From Syngnathus acus (taxonomy: Eukaryota > Chordata > Actinopteri > Syngnathiformes > Syngnathidae), in NCBI RefSeq assembly GCF_901709675.1, contig NC_051088.1, forward strand, positions 19,293,193 to 19,357,192: DNA of 64,000 nucleotides, given 5' to 3'. This document shows positions 63,810-64,000 of the stretch, piece after piece (the stretch's first letter is position 1; each line of letters starts with the position of its first letter). The position numbers and the translations under genes were made by a program. The notes below the pieces were generated by a model, which saw nothing but the letters and a program-made list of their open reading frames with translations, was not told where the DNA came from and did no database searches.

Positions 63810-64000
63810 CTGAGGAGACAAGGAAAGAAGAAAACAATTGAGATGAGGAGAAAGGATGTCTAAGGTCTTGAGCACTTGGCTAAGCCCTGCCGACCATCAA
63901 GCACTCCATTGTAAAATGACAAATGGAGTTCATGACCATAGTAGCAGACTATGAAACTAATGCATTTTTTAAATATAGTGAAACATTTCCCAGGTGTCAA

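Noticed and set aside
1-64000. tRNA, rRNA, CRISPR array, bacterial or phage genes
   Set aside because: No cloverleaf with A and B boxes, no conserved rRNA segments, no regular spaced repeats and no prokaryotic gene organisation were recognised.

Overview
This window looks like vertebrate nuclear DNA from a teleost fish, probably a percomorph-type compact genome. The genes have many exons with GT/AG introns, small introns, fish-type interspersed repeats (a family starting CCATCCATTTTCTATACC) and many microsatellites. No bacterial-style operons, CRISPR arrays, rRNA or tRNA genes were recognised. I assembled exons by hand from splice sites and frame continuity. All gene calls come from recognising protein families; no database search was run.

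Layout, left to right. (1) 1-5481, minus: arhgap20, a PH/RA/RhoGAP protein. It has 15 exons and its last exon runs off the left edge. (2) 7170-10911, minus: pspc1, a complete 516-residue paraspeckle (DBHS) RNA-binding protein, with a promoter carrying YY1- and ETS-like sites. (3) 12608-14384, plus: a four-exon gene for a 414-residue protein I do not recognise, behind a CRE/E-box promoter. (4) 14777-17392, minus: mmadhc (cobalamin trafficking, cblD), complete at 300 residues. Its 3' end faces and probably overlaps the 3' end of gene 3. (5) 17.4-35.3 kb: about 17 kb with no gene I can support, holding interspersed repeat fragments, a 1,023-bp non-autonomous hAT element with its target duplication, and microsatellites. 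(6) 35271-42970, minus: rnd3, a complete 243-residue atypical Rho GTPase in five exons, with a 5.8-kb second intron containing a 405-bp MITE flanked by TTAA. (7) 43-53.5 kb: intergenic, with a large (GGAT)n array. (8) 53564-63809, minus: the 3' eleven coding exons (546 codons) of an R3HDM-family gene, best called r3hdm1. Its R3H and SUZ domains lie beyond the right edge.

mmadhc, rnd3 and r3hdm1 are all on human chromosome 2q, so most of the window is an old syntenic block. arhgap20 and pspc1 come from other human chromosomes (11q and 13q). The genes are functionally unrelated (Rho signalling, nuclear RNA binding, vitamin B12 metabolism) apart from two Rho-pathway genes, arhgap20 and rnd3.

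The points most worth a second look are: the unrecognised gene at 12.6-14.4 kb; a GC-AG intron in arhgap20; an unusual C-terminus in r3hdm1; loss of one ROCK phosphosite in Rnd3; the intact hAT and TTAA elements; and a 38-bp repeat insertion flanked by 13-bp direct repeats. I did not find a convincing new multi-gene system. The unrecognised gene is the best candidate for something undescribed.
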